The notes beneath the pieces were generated by a model. That model saw only the letters and a list, made by a program, of their open reading frames with translations, ran no database searches and was not told where the DNA came from. DNA of 6,964 nucleotides from Micavibrio sp. UBA1664 (lineage in GTDB: Bacteria; Pseudomonadota; Alphaproteobacteria; Micavibrionales; UBA1664): NCBI GenBank assembly GCA_002320485.1, contig DCKW01000066.1, positions 2,186 through 9,149 on the forward strand. The letters run 5' to 3'. Shown piece after piece: positions 1 to 6,719 of the stretch; the stretch's first letter is position 1; the number at the start of each line of letters is the position of its first letter. The position numbers and the translations under genes are program-made.

Positions 1-324
1 GGGGCCGCCATTAAAACCGAAGGCTGGGAAATGGCGGGAAAAACCGGAACCGCGCAGGTGCGACGTATTACCATGGCTGAGCGGCGTGCGGGTTTGCTGT
101 CACAAGAGGAAATGATCTGGAAACACCGACATCATGCGTTATTTGTCGGCTATGCGCCCATCTCCAATCCAACATATGCCGTTTCAGTGATTGTTGAACA
201 TGGCGGAAGCGGATCTGGCGCGGCAGCACCGGTAGCGCGGGACGTTCTGATCGCTACGCAGGAAATCGATCCTGCTAACAAGGCGGTTAAAACCACGCCG
301 ATCAAACCAAAGTTGGTGGATTAA
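1..324 (+). CDS. mrdA: Penicillin-binding protein 2 (peptidoglycan DD-transpeptidase), 3' end only
   Basis: This is the C-terminal 107 codons of PBP2, the elongasome transpeptidase that cross-links new peptidoglycan in the periplasm as partner of RodA. The frame is open from the first base, so the gene begins left of the window. Visible signatures are the KTGT motif at codons 14-17, which is the third catalytic motif of serine transpeptidases, followed by HALFVGYAP and by EHGGSGSGAAAPVARD, both characteristic of alphaproteobacterial PBP2 tails. The catalytic SxxK and SxN motifs must lie upstream and are not seen. The TAA stop shares its last A with the ATG of rodA, so the two are very probably translationally coupled. 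The ATG at 31 is an internal methionine, not a start. The family call is secure. The alternative, the division transpeptidase FtsI, is made unlikely by the adjacent rodA. Confidence 0.95.
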   Translation, partial: GAAIKTEGWEMAGKTGTAQVRRITMAERRAGLLSQEEMIWKHRHHALFVGYAPISNPTYAVSVIVEHGGSGSGAAAPVARDVLIATQEIDPANKAVKTTPIKPKLVD

Positions 325-1463
325 TGGATTTTGCGATGTCTTCCAAAAAGCTGACGATGCGGGCCAAGGTCAAGGCTTTACCGATATTGTTAATTACTTT
401 TATTGTACTTATTGCGGGGGTGGGCGATATTGCTCTTTATTCCGCGGCAGGCGGCGACTTTTTCCGCTGGGCGGATAAACAGTTATTGCGATTTGCTTTT
501 TTGTTTATCGGAATGTTGGTTATTGCATTCCTGCATTTGAAATACTGGTATTATCTGGCTTATCCGCTATGGGCGTTGGGTATGATCCTGTTATTGATTG
601 TAGAGATTATGGGCCATGTCGGAATGGGCGCGCAACGCTGGATCAATCTTGGCTTCATGAATTTGCAACCGTCCGAAGTTATGAAGATTGCCGTGATTAT
701 GGCGCTGGCACGCTATTATCATGATATCGGCGGGGATAGGGCGCGGCAATATAGAACCCTTATATGGCCAGCCATGCTTATGGGCGCGCCGATTGCATTG
801 GTTATGGTTCAGCCTGACTTGGGAACCGCGTTGATGATCGGCATGGCGGGAATAGCCGTCCTGTTTTTAGCCGGAGTGCGATTACGGCTATTTATCGGTG
901 GTATCATCGCAGGTGCGGCGGCCATCCCTCTTGCATATTATTACGTCCTTCGCCCGTATCAGAGAAAACGCGTTGATACGTTTCTTGATCCATCGCAAGA
1001 CCCTATGGGGGCGGGATATCACGTAACACAATCAAAAATTGCCATCGGCTCGGGCGGGATGGATGGTAAAGGGTTTTTGCAAGGCACGCAGGCCAAACTT
1101 AACTTCCTCCCCGAAAAGCATACCGACTTTATCTTTACCTTATGGGCGGAAGAGCAGGGGATGCTGGGATGCATATTGTTGTTGTCATTATATGTTGTGA
1201 CGTTCGCGCTTGGGTTTGTATACGCCTTGCAGGCCAAGCATATTTTCTCCCGCCTGCTTATTCTGGGGTTGACGATAAATTTGTCGCTTTACGTTATGAT
1301 CAATACCGGAATGGTTATGGGTGTCTTGCCTGTGGTCGGTGTTCCGTTGCCTTTGGTATCCTATGGAGGGTCCGCAATGTTGGCGGCCCTGATTTGTTAC
1401 GGTCTTATTATGTCGGCCCGCATACACCGCGGCGAACCAATGCCCAAGAGCGGCAGCTTTTAA
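324..1463 (+). CDS. rodA: RodA, SEDS-family peptidoglycan glycosyltransferase
   Basis: RodA polymerises lipid II into glycan strands in the inner membrane for lateral-wall synthesis, in complex with PBP2 and the MreBCD scaffold. The 379-residue length is normal for the family. Its many hydrophobic segments fit the usual ten-helix fold. SEDS signatures are all present: GAQRWINLG at 102-110, QPSEVMK at 115-121, QPDLGTA at 163-169, the large extracellular loop with FLPEKHTDF at 261-269 (D268 matches the essential SEDS aspartate, from family knowledge), and NTGMVMGVLPVVG with PLPLVSYGGS at 327-350. These distinguish RodA from FtsW, as does the mrdA neighbour. The ATG overlaps the mrdA stop by one base and has GGTGG a few bases upstream, so I keep it; a second in-frame ATG at 336 is possible. 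A short cytoplasmic tail follows the last helix. Confidence 0.97.
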   Translation: MDFAMSSKKLTMRAKVKALPILLITFIVLIAGVGDIALYSAAGGDFFRWADKQLLRFAFLFIGMLVIAFLHLKYWYYLAYPLWALGMILLLIVEIMGHVGMGAQRWINLGFMNLQPSEVMKIAVIMALARYYHDIGGDRARQYRTLIWPAMLMGAPIALVMVQPDLGTALMIGMAGIAVLFLAGVRLRLFIGGIIAGAAAIPLAYYYVLRPYQRKRVDTFLDPSQDPMGAGYHVTQSKIAIGSGGMDGKGFLQGTQAKLNFLPEKHTDFIFTLWAEEQGMLGCILLLSLYVVTFALGFVYALQAKHIFSRLLILGLTINLSLYVMINTGMVMGVLPVVGVPLPLVSYGGSAMLAALICYGLIMSARIHRGEPMPKSGSF

Positions 1464-1507
1464 AAAGCTTTACAAATGAAGCGGGAAAAGCGTATGGTGC
1501 GCTGATT

Positions 1508-2662
1508 ATGAGTGATGCGTCCATTCAAAAACATGAAAAAGTCTTTGCCGCGCCCAAAATTGATGCGGAAGGACGTGAAAACCTGATCGGTCTGTCCTTG
1601 CAGGAATTGATCGACCTATTGCAAAGTTATCAAATTCCCGCATTCAGGGCAAAGCAGGTGTGGCACTGGATTTACCAACGCGGCGTCAAAAGTTTTGACG
1701 ATATGGGTAATATTCCAAAGGATATGAAAGTTTTTTTTAAGGAGCGGTTCTCGCTTGGCCGTCCTGTGGTTGAAACCGAGCAACGCTCGAAAGACGGTAC
1801 AATCAAGTGGTTGTTGAAGCTCAATGACGGGCAAATGGTGGAAACAGTGTTTATCCCTGAATCGGATCGGGGAACATTGTGCGTTTCATCGCAAATAGGA
1901 TGCACATTAACTTGTAAATTCTGTCACACCGGAACGCAGGCGCTGGTTAGAAATCTGGGCGCGCATGAAATTTTACAGCAAATAATGCATGCCCGCGATG
2001 TATTGGGCGAGTGGCCGTCTACCGCTGCAAAGGATGGCGGACGGGAATTTACCAATATTGTCATGATGGGGATGGGGGAGCCGTTATATAATTATCAGAA
2101 TGTTTCCAAAGCCCTGAAAATTTGTATGGATGTCGAGGGGCTTTCTATTTCAAAGCGGAGAATAACTTTATCGACGTCCGGCGTTGTGCCGTTGATCGAA
2201 AAATGCGGCGAGGAATTGAATGTGAATCTCGCCATCTCACTTCATGCCTGTAATGATGAACTGCGTTCTGAAATTATGCCAATTAATAAAAAATATCCAC
2301 TGGAAAGTTTGATGCAGGCTTGCCGTAGTTATCCTCTTGATAAAAGACGGAAAATCACTTTTGAATATGTCATGCTGAAAGGTGTAAATGATTCTGATGC
2401 CGACGCTCATAATCTTGCCACATTGTTGGGCGATATACCCGCTAAGGTAAATCTGATCCCGTTTAACGAGTGGCCCGGAAGCGGGTTTGTTTGTTCGGAC
2501 ATGGACCGGATTGAAAAATTTGCAAAAATACTTCGGGATAAAGGGTTGGATAGCCCTATACGAAAAACCCGCGGTGATGATATATTGGCGGCTTGCGGAC
2601 AATTAAAATCCGCCAGCCAGCGTTTTAAACGTGAAAAAGAACAACCAGAGTTAGACAAATAA
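1508..2662 (+). CDS. rlmN: Dual-specificity 23S rRNA (A2503-C2) / tRNA (A37-C2) methyltransferase RlmN
   Basis: This radical-SAM enzyme makes 2-methyladenosine at A2503 of 23S rRNA and, in characterised members, at A37 of some tRNAs, which supports translational fidelity. The 384-residue product equals the E. coli length. The Fe-S cluster motif CxxxCxxC is at C132, C136 and C139. The two methyl-transfer cysteines are also present: C125 in GTLCVSSQ and C363 in GDDILAACGQL, matching E. coli C118 and C355 in spacing. GMGEPLYNY is at 188-196. The N-terminal accessory helical domain spans about 25-90. The chosen ATG at 1508 gives family length. The same frame stays open far upstream through rodA, but that stretch has no RlmN similarity. 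The Shine-Dalgarno is weak. It lies 44 bases after rodA, so co-transcription with the wall genes is likely. It is not Cfr, because the N-terminal layout and length are those of RlmN. Confidence 0.96.
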   Translation: MSDASIQKHEKVFAAPKIDAEGRENLIGLSLQELIDLLQSYQIPAFRAKQVWHWIYQRGVKSFDDMGNIPKDMKVFFKERFSLGRPVVETEQRSKDGTIKWLLKLNDGQMVETVFIPESDRGTLCVSSQIGCTLTCKFCHTGTQALVRNLGAHEILQQIMHARDVLGEWPSTAAKDGGREFTNIVMMGMGEPLYNYQNVSKALKICMDVEGLSISKRRITLSTSGVVPLIEKCGEELNVNLAISLHACNDELRSEIMPINKKYPLESLMQACRSYPLDKRRKITFEYVMLKGVNDSDADAHNLATLLGDIPAKVNLIPFNEWPGSGFVCSDMDRIEKFAKILRDKGLDSPIRKTRGDDILAACGQLKSASQRFKREKEQPELDK

Positions 2663-2679
2663 AGGCAAAGCTTTTAAAC
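2651..2679 (+). promoter_or_regulatory. Weak candidate promoter ahead of the M23 peptidase gene
   Basis: TTAGAC at 2651-2656, in the last codons of rlmN, is followed after 16-17 bases by an AT-rich TTTAAA/TTAAAC element near 2673-2679. The stretch 2663-2710 is very A-rich. This could let the peptidase gene be transcribed apart from rodA-rlmN. The match to a sigma-70 consensus is poor and rests on inspection only; read-through from upstream is equally plausible. Confidence 0.2.
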
Positions 2680-2710
2680 TTTAAAAAGTAAAAAACAAAA
2701 AATCATTCTC

Positions 2711-4162
2711 ATGACTGAAAATCTCATTATTAAACATAGGCATTTTTTAACTTCAGCCGGCGCCATCCGACTCCGCTATGTCTTACCAAGCGTTGCTGTA
2801 TGCGTTGGTATGCTTTGGACTGGAATGGTCAGTTATTCCAAACCTTCCAATGCTCTCGTCCATGATATACATACCAATGACGTAGCGGCGGTTATGGTTC
2901 CAGAACCAAATGTTTCCTTGGTAAAAACAACTGCATTAAACCCCGGTTTATATGATCCTGAACAGGCCGGAAACGGTGTCGACCCTTATTTAAGCCGTAT
3001 CGGGCAACGCCCTGCGTTTGACCGCGCCTATGTATGGAATAAAATTATTACCGTGGCCCCGGGTGACACGCTTGGAACATTGATGGAGCAGACAGGACTG
3101 GAGGGCGATGATTACGCCTCTGCCATGAAATCTATTAAAGAATTTGTTGATCCGCAAAGTATCCGCCCGGGCCATACAATCAAGCTAAGTTACATTCGTT
3201 TGGGCGAGGTAAGCACGCTGGAAGAAATCAGCTATATTCAAGACAGCCTGACCAACATTGTTTTAAGTCAGGACGAAACAAATGCATGGACCGCGGAAAA
3301 GAAAGAGCGTCCGGTTACGCTGAAAACACATGCGGCAAAGACACAAATCAATAATTCCCTGTTTGCCGATTTAGGCAAGGCCGGTGTGCCGGACGGAATT
3401 ATCAATGATATGATTCAGGCCTTTAGCTGGAGCGTTGACTTCCAACGCGATATCTGGGGTGGGGAAACAGTTGAGCTTTTATACGACACCAAAGAAACGG
3501 AAGACGGATCCTATGTGCGGTCGGGCAAATTGCAATTTGTAAAACTGACCCTGCGCGATCGTGAAATTCCGATTTACTTCTTTCAAAAGAAAGACGGCAG
3601 TGAAGGGTATTTTGAACCTAACGGACAATCCATTCGCCGTGCATTGATGCGCACACCGGTTGACGGAGCGCGTATATCCTCTAAATTTGGTAAACGGACA
3701 CACCCCGTGCTCGGATACACTAAAATGCACAAAGGAATGGATTTTGCCGCACCAAGCGGAACACCGATCTATGCGGCGGGTGATGGTGTTATCGAACGCG
3801 CCAACCGTTTCAGCAGTTTCGGTAACTATGTGAAAATCCGTCACAACGGCACATATGAAACAGCTTACGCCCACATGAAAGGGTTTGCCAAGGGCATTCG
3901 TGCCGGTAAACATGTCAAGCAGGGCGACTTGATCGGCTATATCGGCACTACAGGTCGTTCAACAGGGCCACATCTTCATTATGAAGTCCATAAAAATGGG
4001 GTTCAGGTTAACCCACAATCATTGAAATTGCCTATCGGCCAAAAATTGGCAGGAACGGATCTGGCCAACTTCAAACAGAAAATCGGCCGTTTGAACGATC
4101 AATATGCCTCGTTGTCGAAAGATCAGCCAAAATTGGCCAATGCCGCAAAATTTAATGAATAA
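2711..4162 (+). CDS. Membrane-anchored M23 family metallopeptidase, MepM-like murein DD-endopeptidase with LysM-like domain
   Basis: This is probably a zinc endopeptidase that cleaves peptide cross-links in periplasmic peptidoglycan, making room for new strands. Of 483 residues, 1-22 are basic and cytoplasmic, and about 23-42 form one hydrophobic helix (signal anchor). The periplasmic part follows. Residues about 111-162 (ITVAPGDTLGTLM through HTIKLSYI) look like a LysM/OapA-type wall-binding domain. Residues about 213-300 match the domain preceding the catalytic core in MepM relatives (DFQRDIWGGE). The LytM/M23 core is about 318-440. It keeps the zinc ligands H340 and D344 in HKGMDF and H423 in HLHYE, plus the catalytic-site histidine H388, so it should be active. 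The ATG at 2711 lacks a clear Shine-Dalgarno. It is 48 bases after rlmN and ends 1 base before the terminator stem. Substrate specificity is inferred from the family. Confidence 0.9.
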   Translation: MTENLIIKHRHFLTSAGAIRLRYVLPSVAVCVGMLWTGMVSYSKPSNALVHDIHTNDVAAVMVPEPNVSLVKTTALNPGLYDPEQAGNGVDPYLSRIGQRPAFDRAYVWNKIITVAPGDTLGTLMEQTGLEGDDYASAMKSIKEFVDPQSIRPGHTIKLSYIRLGEVSTLEEISYIQDSLTNIVLSQDETNAWTAEKKERPVTLKTHAAKTQINNSLFADLGKAGVPDGIINDMIQAFSWSVDFQRDIWGGETVELLYDTKETEDGSYVRSGKLQFVKLTLRDREIPIYFFQKKDGSEGYFEPNGQSIRRALMRTPVDGARISSKFGKRTHPVLGYTKMHKGMDFAAPSGTPIYAAGDGVIERANRFSSFGNYVKIRHNGTYETAYAHMKGFAKGIRAGKHVKQGDLIGYIGTTGRSTGPHLHYEVHKNGVQVNPQSLKLPIGQKLAGTDLANFKQKIGRLNDQYASLSKDQPKLANAAKFNE

Positions 4163-4163
4163 C

Positions 4164-4193
4164 AAAAGGGCTTTAACAGCCCTTTTATTTTTT
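4164..4193 (+). terminator. Rho-independent terminator, probably bidirectional, between convergent genes
   Basis: A perfect 9-bp stem pairs AAAAGGGCT (4164-4172) with AGCCCTTTT (4178-4186) around a 5-base loop, followed by a T-rich tail to 4193. It starts one base after the stop of the M23 gene. On the opposite strand the stem ends in TTTT, so it may also end the convergent surf1 transcript. The right arm includes two bases of the surf1 stop codon. Confidence 0.9.
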
Positions 4194-4859
4194 CCTTTGC
4201 CGCCAGATATAAAATCCGCTTAGAAAAACAAGGACGCCAGCCATTGTAAACCAGAAGGCCGCATATTGGGCATGTTTATTGCGCGGGCGGGGGAGGCCTT
4301 CAAAGGGTTCGATGTTACTGGAGGGAAGCTGCATACTCGCGTAAAGCACTTTGTCGAAAATACTGTCCAAATTATAGTATCGCTTAAAATCATCAGCATT
4401 ATAAATATACCATTGATTTTCAGAAGACATGTTTGAGGGAATGAAACTATTCGGTTGATCCGGTGTGCGTAAATAGCCTGCAAAACGGTTGGGCGCTAGA
4501 CCGGCCCAGTGGGGTGTTTCATTAGCCGCAACCCACCCCAGATTGACGGCGACATTTGTACCTGTATCCGTTTTTATAACTGTATAAACATCCCTGCCCA
4601 CCTCGCCGTCTCTGGTACGGGGGGCAATCAATACAATATTATCATTTAAAGCACCGTCAATATATCCTGTCGCAAAATTCGGGGTATCCTTTTGCAAGTC
4701 GAGAGGATGTGTCATCGGATTGATATTGTCCTGAGCCTCAATATCGGCAAGGATGGCCTGTTTCCATTCAAGGCGATGCAATTGCCAGATGCCAAGTTTG
4801 ATCATCAGGGCGACTGCGCCAAGCAAAATAACAAGCGTTATGACATTTTTAAACCCCAT
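4185..4859 (-). CDS. surf1: SURF1 family cytochrome c oxidase assembly protein
   Basis: SURF1 (Shy1) is an inner-membrane factor for biogenesis of aa3-type cytochrome c oxidase. Bacterial homologues are linked to heme a handling and insertion into subunit I. The 224-residue product has the two-helix hairpin topology of the family: one helix at about 6-24, a periplasmic domain, and a second helix at about 203-220 before a basic RQRKK end. Conserved motifs are GIWQLHRLEWK at 23-33, an NLGWV strand near 106-110, and PRPRNKHAQYAAFWF with N194, K195 and H196 just before helix 2. I chose the ATG at 4859 because AGAGG lies 8 bases upstream. The GTG at 4868, three codons earlier, falls inside that purine-rich site. 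The gene overlaps the DUF983 stop by 11 bases, implying translational coupling. Its stop codon sits in the convergent terminator stem. Confidence 0.94.
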   Translation of the reverse strand: MGFKNVITLVILLGAVALMIKLGIWQLHRLEWKQAILADIEAQDNINPMTHPLDLQKDTPNFATGYIDGALNDNIVLIAPRTRDGEVGRDVYTVIKTDTGTNVAVNLGWVAANETPHWAGLAPNRFAGYLRTPDQPNSFIPSNMSSENQWYIYNADDFKRYYNLDSIFDKVLYASMQLPSSNIEPFEGLPRPRNKHAQYAAFWFTMAGVLVFLSGFYIWRQRKK

Positions 4860-5205
4860 GGGCCTCACCTCTGTATTTATAGTTTAGCCCCATGACATAT
4901 GCTTTAAGTGGTTGCATTGCGAAGATACAAATAATAATGGCGGCAAAGGTCCAGATGATGGCATGAAGCCATAGCGGGATATCGGCAACCGACGCTAACC
5001 ACAATGCCAGTGGCGTCAGAATAAATCCCAGTATGAATATCAGAAAAACGGCAGGCCCGTCCCCGCTATCCTGTTTTTTAATATTTAATCCGCATGAGGG
5101 GCATGTGTCTTTAACATCCAATGTGAGTTTATGCGGAAAAATAGGCCCGACACCACATTTCGGACAGCCGCATTTCAAGGCATTTTTTATTAACTTTGTA
5201 TCCAT
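4849..5205 (-). CDS. DUF983 family zinc-ribbon membrane protein of the cytochrome oxidase cluster
   Basis: This is a small membrane protein of unknown biochemical role that is widely found between cox3 and surf1 in alphaproteobacteria, so a part in oxidase assembly or metal handling is inferred from context only. With the ATG at 5205 it has 118 residues. A cytoplasmic-type zinc ribbon is formed by CPKC (C14, C17) and CPSC (C35, C38), with an extra C12. It is followed by the family signature GDGPAVF at 48-54 and two hydrophobic helices at about 52-74 and 78-98. A short tail with NYKYRGEA follows. A GTG at 5241 in the same frame would add 12 residues but lies inside the terminator hairpin and has no good Shine-Dalgarno, so I reject it. 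The ATG itself also lacks a clear site. The 3' end overlaps surf1 by 11 bases. Confidence 0.88.
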   Translation of the reverse strand: MDTKLIKNALKCGCPKCGVGPIFPHKLTLDVKDTCPSCGLNIKKQDSGDGPAVFLIFILGFILTPLALWLASVADIPLWLHAIIWTFAAIIICIFAMQPLKAYVMGLNYKYRGEAHGV

Positions 5206-5219
5206 ATCTGAAAGCTTAT

Positions 5220-5250
5220 AAAAAAACAGGCGTATCGTCACGCCTGTTTT
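5220..5250 (-). terminator. Hairpin terminator or attenuator downstream of ctaE
   Basis: An 11-bp perfect stem pairs 5223-5233 with 5240-5250 (AAAACAGGCGT and ACGCCTGTTTT) around a 6-base loop. Read on the minus strand it is followed by a run of T residues ending at 5220. It lies 28 bases past the ctaE stop and 14 bases before the DUF983 ATG. It therefore looks like a terminator within a gene cluster that is normally co-transcribed, perhaps only partly efficient. Confidence 0.85.
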
Positions 5251-5278
5251 GTAAGGATCAAAGAACTATATAAAAATA

Positions 5279-6106
5279 TTAATGGCCTGCCGCGGCGGAC
5301 CCGCCCCAATAATAAACGGCCACAAACAGGAACAGCCAGACCACGTCAACGAAATGCCAGTACCACGCCGCAGCCTCGAACCCAAAATGGCTTTCCTTGG
5401 TAAAATGTTTGGCCTTTGCCCGTTTCCAGCAAACAAGCAAAAATAGTGTTCCTACCAAAACGTGGAAACCGTGAAAACCCGTTGCCATGTAAAATGTGGA
5501 TGGAAAAATCCCGTCTTTAAACCCGAAATAATCATGGGCAAGGTGGTAATATTCATAGGCTTGAAAACCAAGGAAACAGAAGCCGAGAATGACTGTATAC
5601 TTCAGCGCGCTGACAAAGGTTTCGTTATCGCCTTGTAAAATGGCGGCATGGGCCCAGGTGACGGTACATCCTGACAAAAGCAGGATCAATGTCATCATCA
5701 ACGGCAAATCAAACGGATTAACCGTATGAATGCCCTCAGGCGGCCATATCCCGCCGACAGGATAAAGGGCTGAGGCAAAAAATGCCCAGAAGAAGGCGAC
5801 GAAAAACATGACTTCTGACAGAATGAAAAGCATCATACCGAACCGGAACCCGATCTGGGCGACAATTGTATGGGCCTTTTCCACCACGGCCTCGAAAACC
5901 ACTTCGCGCCACCAGAAAAACATACAGGCCAAAACAGCCAAAAAACCTAAAACTAGAACGGCAAAACCTTTATCATGCATGAACATAACGCCGCCCACGG
6001 CCAGAAGACCGGCTGCAAAAGCAGATAGTAGAGGCCAGATGCTTGGTCTTACCAAATGGTAAGGATGTGGTTTTCCTGTTGATTCATATTCAATGTAGTC
6101 AGTCAT
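5279..6106 (-). CDS. ctaE: Cytochrome c oxidase subunit III (aa3-type)
   Basis: Subunit III is an integral inner-membrane subunit that stabilises the heme-copper oxidase core and supports proton uptake and long catalytic life. The 275 residues are a full-length seven-helix protein. Recognisable motifs in order are HPYHLV at 14-19, FFWWREVVFE at 63-72, GFRFGMMLFILSEVMFFVAF at 86-105 with the conserved membrane glutamate E98, PPEGIHTVNPFDLPL at 122-136, TVTWAHAA at 148-155, FQAYEY at 181-186, TGFHGFHVLVGT at 209-220, and FEAAAWYWHFVDVVWLFLF at 243-261. The WHFVDVVW end points to the cytochrome c oxidase type rather than the quinol oxidase CyoC. The ATG is preceded by AAAGAAAA and, further up, AAGGG. 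It lies 25 bases after ctaG and is followed by the hairpin at 5220-5250. Confidence 0.97.
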   Translation of the reverse strand: MTDYIEYESTGKPHPYHLVRPSIWPLLSAFAAGLLAVGGVMFMHDKGFAVLVLGFLAVLACMFFWWREVVFEAVVEKAHTIVAQIGFRFGMMLFILSEVMFFVAFFWAFFASALYPVGGIWPPEGIHTVNPFDLPLMMTLILLLSGCTVTWAHAAILQGDNETFVSALKYTVILGFCFLGFQAYEYYHLAHDYFGFKDGIFPSTFYMATGFHGFHVLVGTLFLLVCWKRAKAKHFTKESHFGFEAAAWYWHFVDVVWLFLFVAVYYWGGSAAAGH

Positions 6107-6131
6107 TTTTCTTTATTCATCCCTTAAAGAA

Positions 6132-6719
6132 TTATTCGGTGTTGGTATTGTAAAAGCCTTCGAGCGCGCTGTCCAGTTCTGATGAGTCCGCCTTGAAAAA
6201 ACTATAGGATAATGTGATGGTCGTCACATCCTCCATATTGGGGTCTTTTGCCAAGGCAGGATCCAAAAAGAATACGACAGGCATGTTGGTTCGTTCATTA
6301 GGTTTTAAATGCTGATAATCAAAACAGAAGCATTGTGTTTTGGTAAAATATTTACCCGCCTTTGCAGGTGTGACGTTATAAATTGCGGTTCCGGCCATGG
6401 CCTGGTCGCTGTTGTTATGGGCAATAAAATTAATAAAACCTTCCTGTCCGACATGAACCCTTAATTGCGGCACTTCCGCCGTGAATTCCCACGGCAGCTT
6501 TTTATTAATGGTCGTGGTAAATTTGACGGTCATTTGACGGTCGAGAATTTCAGTCGGAGCCTGAGCCGCGATTTGCGTCGTTCCGGCAAATCCTGTGACC
6601 CTGCAAAACAGGTTATATAAAGGAACGGATGCAAACGATAGCGCAATCATGAAAAAGACGGCGCCGAAAATTATCAGTAAAATGCGGGTGTTTTTATCGT
6701 GTAAGTCTTTATTCGTCAT
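6132..6719 (-). CDS. ctaG: Cytochrome c oxidase assembly protein CtaG/Cox11 (copper chaperone for CuB)
   Basis: Cox11 delivers copper to the CuB site of oxidase subunit I. The 195-residue product has one N-terminal helix at about 12-32, a periplasmic immunoglobulin-like domain, and the family copper ligands: C39 in VPLYNLFCRVTGFAGTTQ and the CFCF motif with C130 and C132. The later stretch PVVFFLDP at 147-154 is also typical. Length and motifs are normal, so it should be functional. The ATG at 6719 opens the minus-strand cluster. The next gene upstream is divergent, so transcription of this cluster probably starts in 6720-6807. It is separated from ctaE by 25 bases, consistent with one transcript. 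No strong Shine-Dalgarno is visible; AGCAGAA is the nearest purine-rich stretch. Note that the name CtaG also denotes an unrelated Bacillus protein; this one is Cox11. Confidence 0.96.
   Translation of the reverse strand: MTNKDLHDKNTRILLIIFGAVFFMIALSFASVPLYNLFCRVTGFAGTTQIAAQAPTEILDRQMTVKFTTTINKKLPWEFTAEVPQLRVHVGQEGFINFIAHNNSDQAMAGTAIYNVTPAKAGKYFTKTQCFCFDYQHLKPNERTNMPVVFFLDPALAKDPNMEDVTTITLSYSFFKADSSELDSALEGFYNTNTE

Noticed and set aside
1455..1469. Palindrome AGCTTTTAAAAAGCT across the rodA stop codon as a terminator
   Set aside because: The arms are separated by a single base, so only a weak 5-bp AT-rich stem could form, and no T-tract follows.
1142..1507. Long in-frame open extension upstream of rlmN, overlapping the rodA 3' end
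   Set aside because: The extra residues show no RlmN similarity, the overlap is with well-conserved rodA coding sequence, and the ATG at 1508 gives exactly the usual 384-residue length.
2237..2602. Antisense open frame opposite rlmN
   Set aside because: It lies wholly within a strongly conserved gene and shows no recognisable domain or start signal; it is a shadow of the coding frame.
2663..2710. Possible terminator in the AT-rich gap after rlmN
   Set aside because: Only short A/T stems can be drawn (CTTTT with AAAAG), and there is no GC-rich stem or T-run on the plus strand.
3479..3913. 144-codon antisense open frame opposite the M23 peptidase
   Set aside because: It covers the conserved catalytic core in the opposite strand and resembles no family I know.
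4692..4895. Plus-strand small open frame across surf1 and DUF983
   Set aside because: It is antisense to two recognisable genes and has no identifiable features of its own.
5206..5241. GTG-initiated longer form of DUF983
   Set aside because: The start lies in the terminator hairpin, lacks a ribosome binding site, and the added residues come before the conserved N-terminus of the family.
6107..6131. Five-codon upstream frame (ATG at 6120 on the minus strand, TGA overlapping the ctaE start)
   Set aside because: AAGGG directly abuts that ATG with no spacer, so initiation there is unlikely, and such short frames arise by chance.
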